Origin: CAVRQM01 sp963822705
GTDB lineage: Bacteria > Pseudomonadota > Alphaproteobacteria > Acetobacterales > Acetobacteraceae
NCBI GenBank assembly: GCA_963822705.1
Contig: CAWGIX010000005.1
Coordinates: 42,675 to 106,674, forward strand
Length of the DNA: 64,000 bases
Reading direction: 5' to 3'
Part shown: positions 43,974-53,141 of the stretch, piece after piece
Layout of the letters: each line of letters begins with the position of its first letter
Numbering within the stretch: position 1 is the stretch's first letter
Made by a program: the position numbers and the translations under genes
Notes under the pieces: generated by a model
The model's input: only the letters and a program-made list of their open reading frames with translations
Told to the model about the DNA's origin: nothing
The model's database searches: none

Positions 43974-44678
43974 ATGAACAGTCATGAGTGCAGGGTACCT
44001 AACCTCGCGGAGGTGGCCGCCCTGGTCGGCGACCCGGGCCGGGCCAACATGCTGTCGGCGTTGCTGGACGGACGCGCGCTGACCGCTTCCGAGCTGGCCT
44101 ATTTCGCCGGCGTCTCCCCACAGACCGCGAGCGGACATCTGGCGAAGCTTGCCGAGGCCGGGTTGCTTGCGCCCGACAGGCAGGGGCGGCACCGCTATTT
44201 CCGGCTGGCATCCCCGCTGGTCGGGCGGATGCTGGAAAGCATCATGGCGGTCGCCGAGACCGGGCCATCCCGCTCCCGTCCGCGCTGGCGAGGCGGCGAA
44301 GCGCTGCGCGAGGCGCGCACCTGCTACGACCACCTGGCCGGACGGATTGCGGTCGGCATAGCCGACGCGCTGACTGAACGCGGGCACGTCATCCTGGCCG
44401 AGGATGGGGGTGAGGTGACCGGGTCGGGAATTGCTTTCCTGTCCGGACTCGGCATCGACGTGACCGAGGCGACGAAGCGGCGCCGCACGTTCTGCAAGCC
44501 CTGCCTCGACTGGAGCGAGCGACGGCCGCACATCGCCGGCGCGATCGGTGCGGCGCTCGCCGCGCGGGCATTTGACGCGCACTGGATCCAGCGCGTCAGG
44601 GACAGCCGTGCCGTCTCGGTCACGAGCGCGGGCCAAAAAGTGTTTCGCGAGGCGTTCGGGGTATGGGAACAGCCGTGA
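43974..44678 (+). CDS. ArsR-family winged-helix regulator
   Basis: 234 residues from ATG 43974. N-terminal ArsR helix-turn-helix: NLAEVAALVGDPGRANMLSA, LTASELAYFAGVSPQTASGH, LAKLAEAGLLAPDRQGRHRY, FRLASPLVGRMLESI. Long C-terminal part with YDHLAGRIAVGIADALTERG and RRTFCKPCLDWSERRPHIAG, whose CxxC could bind metal or sense redox; this layout is that of larger ArsR regulators that pair with oxygenase or transporter genes. Likely controls the upstream ABM gene. Confidence 0.85.
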   Translation: MNSHECRVPNLAEVAALVGDPGRANMLSALLDGRALTASELAYFAGVSPQTASGHLAKLAEAGLLAPDRQGRHRYFRLASPLVGRMLESIMAVAETGPSRSRPRWRGGEALREARTCYDHLAGRIAVGIADALTERGHVILAEDGGEVTGSGIAFLSGLGIDVTEATKRRRTFCKPCLDWSERRPHIAGAIGAALAARAFDAHWIQRVRDSRAVSVTSAGQKVFREAFGVWEQP

Positions 44679-44709
44679 TGGCGGTAGCGCCTGGCCGATG
44701 ACCCGCCCG

Positions 44710-45235
44710 CTATTTTGGCGGCCGCCGCGATGCTGCGGCGAATCACGTCCTCGGCGGCCCGCCGGCCGCTCCAGCCGGTGACCTTTACCCACTTGTCGGG
44801 CTCGAGGTCCTTGTAGTTCCGGAAGAAATGCTCGATGGCACGGCGCGTGATCTCCGGCAGGTCGTCGATGTCGCGCACTTCGGAAAACTGCGGGTGGATC
44901 GTGTCGTGCGGCACGCAGACCAGTTTCTCGTCCGCGCCGCTCTCGTCCTGCATGTTCAGCACGCCGATCGGCCGCGCCCGGATCACCGCCCCCGGCACCA
45001 CCGCCGCGGGCGTCAGCACCAGCGCGTCGGCCGGGTCGCCGTCGTCGGAAAGCGTGCCGGGGATGAAGCCGTAGGCAGCCGGATACGCCATCGGCGTGAA
45101 CAAAAAACGGTCGACCATCACCGCGCCGCTGTGCTTGTCCACCTCGTATTTGACCGCCGATCCCTGCGGGATTTCGATTACGACATTGATGTCGTGCGGC
45201 GGATTGCGGCCGGTGGGGATTTTTGCGATATCCAT
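44710..45235 (-). CDS. ppa: Soluble inorganic pyrophosphatase, frameshift at its last codon suspected
   Basis: Hydrolyses pyrophosphate from biosynthesis. Family I landmarks: VVIEIPQGSAVKYEVDKHSG, AYGFIPGTLSDDGDPADALV (Mg site DxDPxD), FFRNYKDLEPDKWVKVTGW. As written the frame does not stop but runs 350 bp antisense through the ArsR gene. The run AAAATAG on the coding strand (44710-44716) would read AAA TAG if it were one A shorter, giving 174 residues, exactly the family length. I therefore place the end at 44710. 19 bp after hppA on the same strand. Confidence 0.92.
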
Positions 45236-45254
45236 TGCGGCCTCGTGATGGTGG

Positions 45255-47363
45255 TCAGCCGAAATGGGCGAGAATCGCCAGCAGCAGCAGCGCCACGATG
45301 TTGGTGATCTTGATCATCGGATTGACCGCGGGGCCGGCGGTGTCCTTGTAGGGATCGCCCACCGTGTCGCCGGTGACCGCGGCCTTGTGCGCCTCCGAGC
45401 CCTTGCCGCCGTGATGACCTTCCTCGATGTATTTCTTCGCGTTGTCCCAGGCGCCGCCGCCGGAGGTCATGGAAATGGCCACGAACAGCCCGGTGACGAT
45501 CACGCCGAGCAGCATCGCACCCAGCGCGGAGAAGGCCGCGGTCTGGCCGCCTATCGCGTCGATGACGAAATACAGCACCACTGGCGCCAGCACCGGCAGC
45601 AGCGACGGCACGATCATTTCGCGGATCGCGGCGCGGGTCAGCATGTCCACCGCGCGGCCGTATTCCGGACGTTCCGTGCCGGCCATGATGCCGGGTTTCT
45701 GCTGGAACTGGCGCCGCACTTCCACCACCACGGCGCCGGCGGCGCGGCCCACCGCGGTCATGCCCAGCGCGCCGAACAGGTACGGCAACAGCCCGCCCAC
45801 GATCAGGCCCACCACCACGTACGGGTCCTGCAGCACGAAATTGACGTGCAGGTTGGGGAAGTAGTGGGTCAGGTCCTCGCTATAGGCGGCGAACAGCACC
45901 AGCGACGCCAGGCCCGCGGAGCCGATGGCATAGCCCTTGGTCACCGCCTTGGTGGTGTTGCCAACCGCGTCCAGCGCGTCCGTGGTTTTGCGCACGTCGG
46001 CCGGCAGGTCGGCCATTTCGGCGATGCCGCCGGCGTTGTCGGTCACCGGACCGTAGGCGTCCAATGCCACGATCATGCCGGCCAGCGACAGCATGGTGGT
46101 GGCGGCGACGGCGATGCCGAACAGGCCCGCGCACAGGAAGGACAGGATGATGCCGAGACAGATCACCAGCACCGGCAGCGCGGTGGCCTCCATCGACACG
46201 GCCAGACCCTGGATGACGTTGGTGCCGTGTCCGGTGGTGGAACTTTGGGCGATGCTGCGCACCGGGCGGTATTCGGTGGCGGTGTAGTATTCGGTGATGA
46301 CCACGATCAGCCCGGTCACCAGCAGGCCGACCACGGCGCAGCCGAACAGGCCCAGGCCGTTGACCGACGCGCCGCCCGCCAAGGCCAGCGGCGTGCGCAG
46401 GCCCACCATGGCGAGGATGACCAGGAAGATCAGGATCACCGAGGCGCCACCGGTGACCAGCAGGCCCCGATACAGCGCCCGCATGATGCCGTTATCGGGG
46501 CCGAGTTTCACGAAATAGGTGCCGGCCACGGAGGCCAGGATGCACACGCCGCCGATCACCAGCGGCAGCAGCATGAGTGCGTCGCGCACGCCGGGCGGAA
46601 GATTGGGGCCGGTGAAGAAGATGGCTGCCAGCAGCATGGTGGCCACGATGGTCACCACGTAGGTCTCGAACAGGTCGGCGGCCATGCCGGCGCAGTCGCC
46701 CACGTTGTCGCCCACGTTGTCGGCGATCACGGCGGGGTTGCGGGGGTCGTCCTCGGGAATGCCGGCCTCGACCTTGCCCACCAGGTCCGCGCCCACGTCC
46801 GCACCCTTGGTAAAGATGCCGCCGCCGAGACGGGCGAAGATGGAGATCAGCGAGGCGCCGAAGCTGAGGCCGATCATCGCCTCCAGCACCGGCCGCAGAT
46901 CGTCGCCCACCACGCCGCCGCGCAGGATGGCGTAGTAGATCGACACGCCGAGCAGCCCCAGCCCCACCACCAGCATCCCGGTGATGGCACCCGACTTGAA
47001 GGCGATATCCAGCCCGGCGGCCAAACCCTGGCGCGACGCCTGCGCGGTGCGCACGTTGGCGCGCACGGAGACGTTCATGCCGACATAGCCGGCGGCCCCG
47101 GACAGGATGGCGCCGATCAGGAAGCCGATGCCGACTTTCAGGCCCAGCAGGACGGAGAGCAGCACGCAAATGACGATGCCGACGATGCCGATGGTGAGGT
47201 ATTGGCGGTTCAGATAGGCGCGGGCACCTTCCTGGACTGCCGCGGAAATCTCCTGCATGCGCGCGGTCCCGGCGTCGGCGGCCAGCACCTGGCGGGTGGT
47301 ATAGACCCCGTAGGCGAGGGCCAGCACGCCGCAAATGATCGCGACGATCAGGGGGAGTGACAT
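45255..47363 (-). CDS. hppA: Membrane-bound proton-translocating pyrophosphatase
   Basis: 702 residues from ATG 47363, about 16 membrane segments. Uses pyrophosphate hydrolysis to pump protons. Catalytic block: GGGIFTKGADVGADLVGKVE, GIPEDDPRNPAVIADNVGDN, VGDCAGMAADLFETY; C-terminal EGHHGGKGSEAHKAAVTGDT, VGDPYKDTAGPAVNPMIKI. The segment GNTTKAVTKGYAIGSAGLAS carries Lys at the position that marks K+-independent enzymes. The frame extends upstream to 47651 but those residues are not conserved. Forms an hppA-ppa operon. Confidence 0.95.
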   Translation of the reverse strand: MSLPLIVAIICGVLALAYGVYTTRQVLAADAGTARMQEISAAVQEGARAYLNRQYLTIGIVGIVICVLLSVLLGLKVGIGFLIGAILSGAAGYVGMNVSVRANVRTAQASRQGLAAGLDIAFKSGAITGMLVVGLGLLGVSIYYAILRGGVVGDDLRPVLEAMIGLSFGASLISIFARLGGGIFTKGADVGADLVGKVEAGIPEDDPRNPAVIADNVGDNVGDCAGMAADLFETYVVTIVATMLLAAIFFTGPNLPPGVRDALMLLPLVIGGVCILASVAGTYFVKLGPDNGIMRALYRGLLVTGGASVILIFLVILAMVGLRTPLALAGGASVNGLGLFGCAVVGLLVTGLIVVITEYYTATEYRPVRSIAQSSTTGHGTNVIQGLAVSMEATALPVLVICLGIILSFLCAGLFGIAVAATTMLSLAGMIVALDAYGPVTDNAGGIAEMADLPADVRKTTDALDAVGNTTKAVTKGYAIGSAGLASLVLFAAYSEDLTHYFPNLHVNFVLQDPYVVVGLIVGGLLPYLFGALGMTAVGRAAGAVVVEVRRQFQQKPGIMAGTERPEYGRAVDMLTRAAIREMIVPSLLPVLAPVVLYFVIDAIGGQTAAFSALGAMLLGVIVTGLFVAISMTSGGGAWDNAKKYIEEGHHGGKGSEAHKAAVTGDTVGDPYKDTAGPAVNPMIKITNIVALLLLAILAHFG

Positions 47364-47596
47364 TGTGGGGCGGTCTCCAGTCCTGGTTTTCTCGGCCGTG
47401 AGGCACGGCAATGGCTGCGGTCCGCGTCCGGTTTTTCGGCCACGGTTGGCGGGCGGATATGACAGAACCGATCTCGCGGGGCAACCAACCGGGTGACATG
47501 CGCTCGCCATAGCGCGGTAGATGCGCTGTAATCCCGGCCACATGGCGACAAAGGGCCCCCGGTTGACGGGCTCAAGAAAACCAACGGAGGACGCCC

Positions 47597-48731
47597 ATGC
47601 CCCTGACGCGACGCGACCTCGCCTTGGCCACGGCCGGCCTGCTGGCCGCACCCCATATCGCCCGGGCCGCCGATCCCATCGTCATCGGCGCGGTCGTGCC
47701 GCTGACCGGACCGGCCGCGGAAGCCGGGCGATACACCCAGAACGGCATCGCCATGGCGTTGGAGGACGTGAACAAGGACCCGCCGCTCGGACGGCCGCTT
47801 CAGGTGGTGTTCGAGGACGACCAGACCACCAATCCCGGCGCCGTGCTGGCCTTTTCCCGGCTCGCCGCGCGCCCGGAGATCGCGGCGTTCATCGGCTCGA
47901 TCCGCTCCACGCAGACCAACGCCATGGCCCCGGACATCCTGAAGGTGGGCAAGCCGGTGATGTTCGGCGGCACCGATCCCACGCTGACCCACTCCGGCAA
48001 TCCCTGGCTGTTCCGCTGCCGGCCGAACGACAGTTTTTCGGCCCGCGTCATCGCCGAATACGGCGTGCAGGAGATGGGCAAGAAGAAGTGGGCCGTCGTG
48101 TACAGCACCGACGCATTCGGCTCCAGCGGTGCAAAAGCTCTGGAATCGGAGCTGAAGGCGCGCGGCATCAAGCCGGTGCTGATGCAGGGCTACCCCAACC
48201 AGACGGTCGGATTTCACCTCGGTCGTGCTGGAAGTGCGCAAGTCCAATCCCGAGCTGCTGTCCAGCTACATGACGTTCGAGACCGACCTGGCCGTTTTTG
48301 CCCGTCAGCTACGCCAGCTCGGCGTGCACACTCCCTGGCTCGGCTCACCCAGCATCGTCAGCATCACCGCCATGAAACTGGCGGGACCCGCTTTGTACGG
48401 CACTTTTGGTGTCGCGGATTATGCGACTGAGGCCAACGACGCGAGCCGCGCCTTCGGCCAGCGCTACCTCGCCTCCTACAAGGCGCAACCGGACCTGTTC
48501 GCGGCCTGGCCATTCGACGCCATCCATATCCTGGCACGCGCCTTTGCCACCGCGGGCGGGACGGAACCGGCGAAAGTGCGCGACGCCATTCTCGCGACCC
48601 GCGGCTATAAGGGCGTGGAAGGCGAGTACAATTTCGACGCCAACGGCGACGGGCTGCACGGCTACAACATCGTGCGCAACGACGACGGCAAGATCGCCTA
48701 TGTGCGCAGGGTCGATCTGCCGGCCGGCTGA
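47597..48731 (+). CDS. Branched-chain-amino-acid-type ABC substrate-binding protein, one suspected frameshift
   Basis: About 377 residues. Tat-type signal (LTRRDLALATAGLLAAPHIA, RA), then the type 1 periplasmic binding fold: DPIVIGAVVPLTGPAAEAGR, YTQNGIAMALEDVNKDPPLG, VFEDDQTTNPGAVLAFSRLA, FIGSIRSTQTNAMAPDILKV. The frame shifts near 48210: VVYSTDAFGSSGAKALESEL is followed in the new frame by FTSVVLEVRKSNPELLSSYM and KVRDAILATRGYKGVEGEYN. First gene of a complete LIV-type transporter; ligand may be amino acid, amide or urea. ACGGAGGA lies before the ATG. Confidence 0.9.
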
Positions 48732-49609
48732 TTGGACCTCGTTCCGCAACTGCTTTTTACCGGGCTGGGCACCGGTGCGCTGTATGCGCTGGTGGCGCTC
48801 GGCTTCGTGCTGCTGATCCGGGCCGCCAACGTGGTGAATTTCGCCCAGGGCGAGTTTTCCATGCTCGGCGCCTACGCCATGGTGGTGCTGCTCTCCGGGT
48901 TCGGCCTGCCGTACTGGCTGTCGCTGCTGCTGGTGGTGCCGCTCATGGCCGGCTTCGGCGTGGTGTTCGCCGGACTCACGTACTGGCCGCTGCGGTTCCG
49001 TCGGCCAGATTCCGGTTATCATCAGCACCATCGGCGCCAGCATCTTGCTCAGCAATCTGGTGCTGGTGCTGTACGGCCCGAGCCCGCAGGTGCTACCCAC
49101 GCTGTTCGACACGCCGGGCTTTCAGGTCGGCAACGTGTTCATGGACAGCCAGTACCTGCGCCATCATCGGTGTTGCCGTGCTGCTGGTCGTGCTGCAGTA
49201 CCTGGTGTTCGAGAAGACGATGCTGGGCAAGCGGCTGCAGGCCACCAGCCAGGACAAGGAAATGGCGAGCCTGCTCGGCATTCCGGTCGCGCGGATGGTT
49301 CTGATCACGTTCGCCTATAGTGCCGCCCTCGGCGGTTTTGCCGGCGTGCTGCTGGCGCCGATCCTGTTCGTCTCGGTTGGCATGGGGGCGCTGATTTCGC
49401 TGAAGGCGTTCGCGGCCAATATCATCGGCGGGTTCGGAAGCATTCCGGGCGCCATCGCCGGTGGCGTGGCGCTGGGAATGGTCGAAACGTTCGGCGCCGC
49501 GTTCATTTCGGTGCCCTACAAGGACGCGATCGCGTTCGGCGTGCTGCTGCTGTTCCTGCTGATCCGTCCGCAGGGACTTTTTGGCGAGCGCGTGGCCGAA
49601 AAGGCGTGA
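48732..49609 (+). CDS. LIV-type ABC permease (LivH-like), two suspected frameshifts
   Basis: Inner-membrane permease, about 292 residues. TTG 48732 directly follows the binding-protein stop. DLVPQLLFTGLGTGALYALV, ANVVNFAQGEFSMLGAYAMV in frame 1; after a shift near 49005 PVIISTIGASILLSNLVLVL; after another near 49158 VLLVVLQYLVFEKTMLGKRL and NIIGGFGSIPGAIAGGVALG, GLFGERVAEKA. The two shifts restore a continuous LivH protein, so the gene is probably intact in reality. Confidence 0.88.
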
Positions 49610-49613
49610 CGCC

Positions 49614-51335
49614 ATGCGGCTGACGCGAGACCTGCCGGCTCTCGCGGCATCGGTGGTGCTGGCGGCGGGCGCCGGGCTGTTGGCGCCCGGCCAGGGCTAT
49701 GCGCTGAACATCTTGATGCAGGCGGCAACTTACGCCGTCTCCGTGCTGGGGCTGGTGATTGTGCTGGGCTATTGCGGACAGCTCTCGCTGGCGCAGGCCG
49801 CGTTCTTCGGTCTGGGCGCATACGGCGTGGCGCTCGGCACGACATCGGGACTGCCGTTCTTTCTGGCGCTCGTTATCGGCGTGGCGGTGACGATCGTCTG
49901 CGGCACGCTTCTGGGCCTCGCCAGCCTGCGCCTCGGCGGCCATTACCTGGCGATGGTCACGATCTCGTTTCAGCAGATCATGACGCTGGTGGCGACCAAC
50001 TGGACGCAACTCACGGGCGGCCCGGACGGCGTGCAAAACATCTTGCGTCCAACCGGCTTTACCGGGGGTTCCGCCTATCTCGCGCTCTGCCTGGCGTGCC
50101 TGGCGGTGAGCGCCTGGAGCGTCTGGCGGCTGCGCGGCACGAAACTCGGGCGCGCCATGCAGGCGGTGCGCGACAACGAAATCGCCGCCGGCACCACCGG
50201 CGTGGATGCGTTCCGCACCAAGGTGATCGCGTTCGCGCTGAGCGCATTGCTCGGCGGGCTGGGCGGCGGCCTGTTCGCAGGCGCGTTTGCCTATATCAGC
50301 CCCGATCAGTTCTCGTTCGCCGAAAGCATCGTCATGCTGACCATGGCGCTGCTCGGCGGGGTGCGCTCGCCGTTCGGCGCGATGCTGGGCACCCTGCTGC
50401 TGGTGCTGCTGCCGGAGTGGCTGCGGTTTCTGAAGCAGGTCTATCTGGCGGTGTACGGTGCCGCGGTCATTTTTATCATGGTGTTCCTGCCGGAAGGTGT
50501 CTGGGGCGCAATCGCATCCCGGTTTTCCGCGGAACGCGCGTTTGCGGCAGAAATGCCGGAGCGGCTGCCGCTGCTGGCGCGCACCGGCGAGGCGACGGAC
50601 GAGATAGTGCTGTCGGTCGAGTCTATGGCAAAACATTTCGGCGGACTGAAAGCGCTGGACGGCGTGGATTTGTCAGTGCGTCGCGGCACGGTACATGCGC
50701 TGATCGGGCCGAACGGTTCGGGCAAGACCACGCTTATCAATGTCGTGACCGGACTGTATCGAGCCAGCACCGGGCGCGTGCGCCTGCTCGGCCGGGACGT
50801 GACCGGCCTGCCCCCGCACCGTCGGGCGGCGTACGGGCTCGCGCGCACGTTCCAGAACATCCGGCTGTTCGGCGGCCTGACGGTACTGGAAAACGTGATG
50901 GTCGGCGCCGAAGCATGCAAGCCTGCGAACGATGCGACCACGCGGGCGCGAGCGCTGGCGGCACTGGACGTGGTGGGACGCAGCGCGGATGCGGCGCGGA
51001 TCGCGGCGAAACTGTCTTACGGCCATCAGCGGCATGTGGAAATCGCCCGCGCGCTGGCCGGGGAACCTTCGGTGCTGCTGCTCGACGAACCCGCGGCAGG
51101 GCTCAACAGTTCCGAAAAGAAGGAGCTCGGCGCGTTGCTGCGTCGGCTGAAAGGCCACGGACTGACGATCCTGATTGTCGATCACGACATGAGGCTGGTG
51201 AACGACGTGGCCGACCGCGTTACCGTTCTGAATTTCGGCGCCCGCATCGCCGACGGATTCTTGCGCGAGACGCTGGCGCATCCCGACGTGATCGCCGCCT
51301 ATCTGGGAGAGCCTCGGCGGCATGAGATTGCTTGA
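49614..51335 (+). CDS. LivM permease fused to LivG ATPase
   Basis: 573 residues. N-terminal ~315: LivM permease (VIVLGYCGQLSLAQAAFFGL, GAYGVALGTTSGLPFFLALV, GGVRSPFGAMLGTLLLVLLP). C-terminal ~240: LivG ATPase (MAKHFGGLKALDGVDLSVRR, LIGPNGSGKTTLINVVTGLY Walker A, ARTFQNIRLFGGLTVLENVM, KLSYGHQRHVEIARALAGEP signature, VLLLDEPAAGLNSSEK Walker B). Such fusions are known in LIV systems. ATG 49614 overlaps the preceding reading region tightly. Overlaps livF by 14 bp. Confidence 0.92.
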   Translation: MRLTRDLPALAASVVLAAGAGLLAPGQGYALNILMQAATYAVSVLGLVIVLGYCGQLSLAQAAFFGLGAYGVALGTTSGLPFFLALVIGVAVTIVCGTLLGLASLRLGGHYLAMVTISFQQIMTLVATNWTQLTGGPDGVQNILRPTGFTGGSAYLALCLACLAVSAWSVWRLRGTKLGRAMQAVRDNEIAAGTTGVDAFRTKVIAFALSALLGGLGGGLFAGAFAYISPDQFSFAESIVMLTMALLGGVRSPFGAMLGTLLLVLLPEWLRFLKQVYLAVYGAAVIFIMVFLPEGVWGAIASRFSAERAFAAEMPERLPLLARTGEATDEIVLSVESMAKHFGGLKALDGVDLSVRRGTVHALIGPNGSGKTTLINVVTGLYRASTGRVRLLGRDVTGLPPHRRAAYGLARTFQNIRLFGGLTVLENVMVGAEACKPANDATTRARALAALDVVGRSADAARIAAKLSYGHQRHVEIARALAGEPSVLLLDEPAAGLNSSEKKELGALLRRLKGHGLTILIVDHDMRLVNDVADRVTVLNFGARIADGFLRETLAHPDVIAAYLGEPRRHEIA

Positions 51336-52035
51336 AGCCGCCGGGTTGCGCGCCGGCTACGGTGCGGCGGAGGTGCTGCACGGGCTGGATTTCTACGTGG
51401 ACCAAGGCGAGATCGTGGCCCTGCTGGGCGCCAACGGCGCGGGCAAGAGCACTACGCTGCGCACCATCTCGGGCTTGGTGCCGCACGCCGCGGGCACGCT
51501 GCGATTACGTGACAAAAGCCTGCTCGGGCTGGGGCCAGAGCGCATCGTGCGGCTGGGCGTGGCGCACGTGCCGGAAGGGCGGCGGGTGTTTCCGGGGCTG
51601 ACGGTGCGCGACAATCTGCTGCTGGGCGCGTCCAACCGCCGCGAGACGCGCCGCGCGCTGGAACGCGACGCCGACGCGATGCTGCGGCAGTTTCCTGACT
51701 TGCAACGATTGGAACACGCGCTGGGCTGGACGCTGTCGGGCGGGCAATTGCAGATGGTGGCCGTCGCGCGCGGCCTGATGGCGCGCCCGGTGCTGCTGCT
51801 GCTGGACGAGCCGAGCCTGGGCCTCGCACCGCTCATCGTTCAGTCATTGTTTCGTATCGTTGCCGATATCCGCGAGCACGGCACGACGGTGCTGCTGGTT
51901 GAGCAGAACGCGCACATGGCGCTGGGCGTGGCCGATCGCGGTTACGTCCTGGAGACGGGGCGTATTCTGGTCAGCGGCCGCCCGGAGGCGCTGTGGGCCG
52001 ACACGCAGGTGCGCGCAGCATATCTGGGCGGCTGA
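51322..52035 (+). CDS. livF: LivF ATPase of the LIV-type transporter
   Basis: 237 residues. AGYGAAEVLHGLDFYVDQGE, ALLGANGAGKSTTLRTISGL (Walker A), AHVPEGRRVFPGLTVRDNLL (LivF-type), LSGGQLQMVAVARGLMARPV (signature), LLLDEPSLGLAPLIVQSLFR (Walker B), LLVEQNAHMAL. Completes a binding protein, LivH, LivM-LivG, LivF transporter in one operon. Confidence 0.93.
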   Translation: MRLLEAAGLRAGYGAAEVLHGLDFYVDQGEIVALLGANGAGKSTTLRTISGLVPHAAGTLRLRDKSLLGLGPERIVRLGVAHVPEGRRVFPGLTVRDNLLLGASNRRETRRALERDADAMLRQFPDLQRLEHALGWTLSGGQLQMVAVARGLMARPVLLLLDEPSLGLAPLIVQSLFRIVADIREHGTTVLLVEQNAHMALGVADRGYVLETGRILVSGRPEALWADTQVRAAYLGG

Positions 52036-52166
52036 CTCCGGCGCCAAGGCGGGCCGCCCCGGGGTTGAGCGGCCGGCAAAACTGCGCCATCATTTCCGCT
52101 CACCTGATGCCCGCGCAAACAGAAACGCGGCCGCTATAAGCAGCGGCGCGTAAAGGGAGGATGCAA

Positions 52167-53141
52167 ATGGACCGCCGCTCGCTGCTGAAAAGCTTTTCCG
52201 GCGCCGCCGCACTCGGCCTGCTGCCGGTCGCCGCGCCGCGTGCGGCGGAAAAGACCATCGTCTATCTCACGCCCGGGCTTGACCTGCCGTTCTGGCGCTA
52301 TCTCAGCAAGGGAATCGAGAACACCGCGGCACCGGCCGGCTACGGCTTCACCGCACTGGACAGCCACAACAACGCCGCCACCCAGTTGAAGAACGCGCAG
52401 GACGTGATTGCCCGCGGCGTCGCCGGCATCTGCATCTCACCTACCGACAGCTCCACCGCCCCCGCCGTGCTCGGCCTTGCCCAAAAGGCGAATATACCGG
52501 TGATCGTCTCCGACATCGGCACCAATTCGGGCGAATACGTCTCGTTTGTAATCTCGAACAATTTCGAGGGCGCCTACGGCATCGGCCAGGCCCTGGCCGC
52601 GGCGCTGAAGGAAAAGGGCTGGACCGACGGTTCGGTCGGCCTCGTCACGATCAGCCAGGCGCGCAAGAACGGCCAAGCGCGAACGGCGGGTTTCCGCAAA
52701 GCGATGCAAGAGGCGGGCATCACCAAGGAGGCCGGGCTGCAGCAGATGCAATCCTACACCGCCGACGAGACTTTCAAGTTCGTCCAGGACATGCTGACCG
52801 CCAACCCAGACATGCGCGGCCTGTTCGTGCAGACCGACCAACCGACCACGGGTGCCTTGCGCGCGGTCAAGGCGGGGCGGCGCGAGGGCCAGGTGCTGAT
52901 CGCCGCGTTTGACGGCACTCCGGAGCTGGTCGACCTGATCCAGAAAGGCGAGGTGGTCGGGTCCGGCATGCAGCAGCCCTATCTGATGGGGGTAAAGTCG
53001 GCCGAAGCGCTGGTGGCGCACCTGAAGGGCGACAGCGTACCGAAAGAGACCTCGGTGCCGATTCTGGTCGTGACCAGCAAGAACGTCGCGCAACTGCTGC
53101 CCACCATCAAACAGACCGTGTTCGCCAACGAGCTGACCTGA
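52167..53141 (+). CDS. Ribose-type (CUT2) ABC substrate-binding protein
   Basis: 324 residues. ATG 52167 is preferred over 52161 because GGAGG (52156-52160) abuts the first but is 6 nt from the second. Tat-like signal DRRSLLKSFSGAAALGLLPV, then KTIVYLTPGLDLPFWRYLSK, GIENTAAPAGYGFTALDSHN, NNAATQLKNAQDVIARGVAG, ICISPTDSSTAPAVLGLAQK, GLFVQTDQPTTGALRAVKAG, IAAFDGTPELVDLIQKGEVV. Binds a sugar or similar ligand outside the membrane. First gene of an operon with an ATPase and permease. It starts a second transporter 130 bp after livF. Confidence 0.9.
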   Translation: MDRRSLLKSFSGAAALGLLPVAAPRAAEKTIVYLTPGLDLPFWRYLSKGIENTAAPAGYGFTALDSHNNAATQLKNAQDVIARGVAGICISPTDSSTAPAVLGLAQKANIPVIVSDIGTNSGEYVSFVISNNFEGAYGIGQALAAALKEKGWTDGSVGLVTISQARKNGQARTAGFRKAMQEAGITKEAGLQQMQSYTADETFKFVQDMLTANPDMRGLFVQTDQPTTGALRAVKAGRREGQVLIAAFDGTPELVDLIQKGEVVGSGMQQPYLMGVKSAEALVAHLKGDSVPKETSVPILVVTSKNVAQLLPTIKQTVFANELT

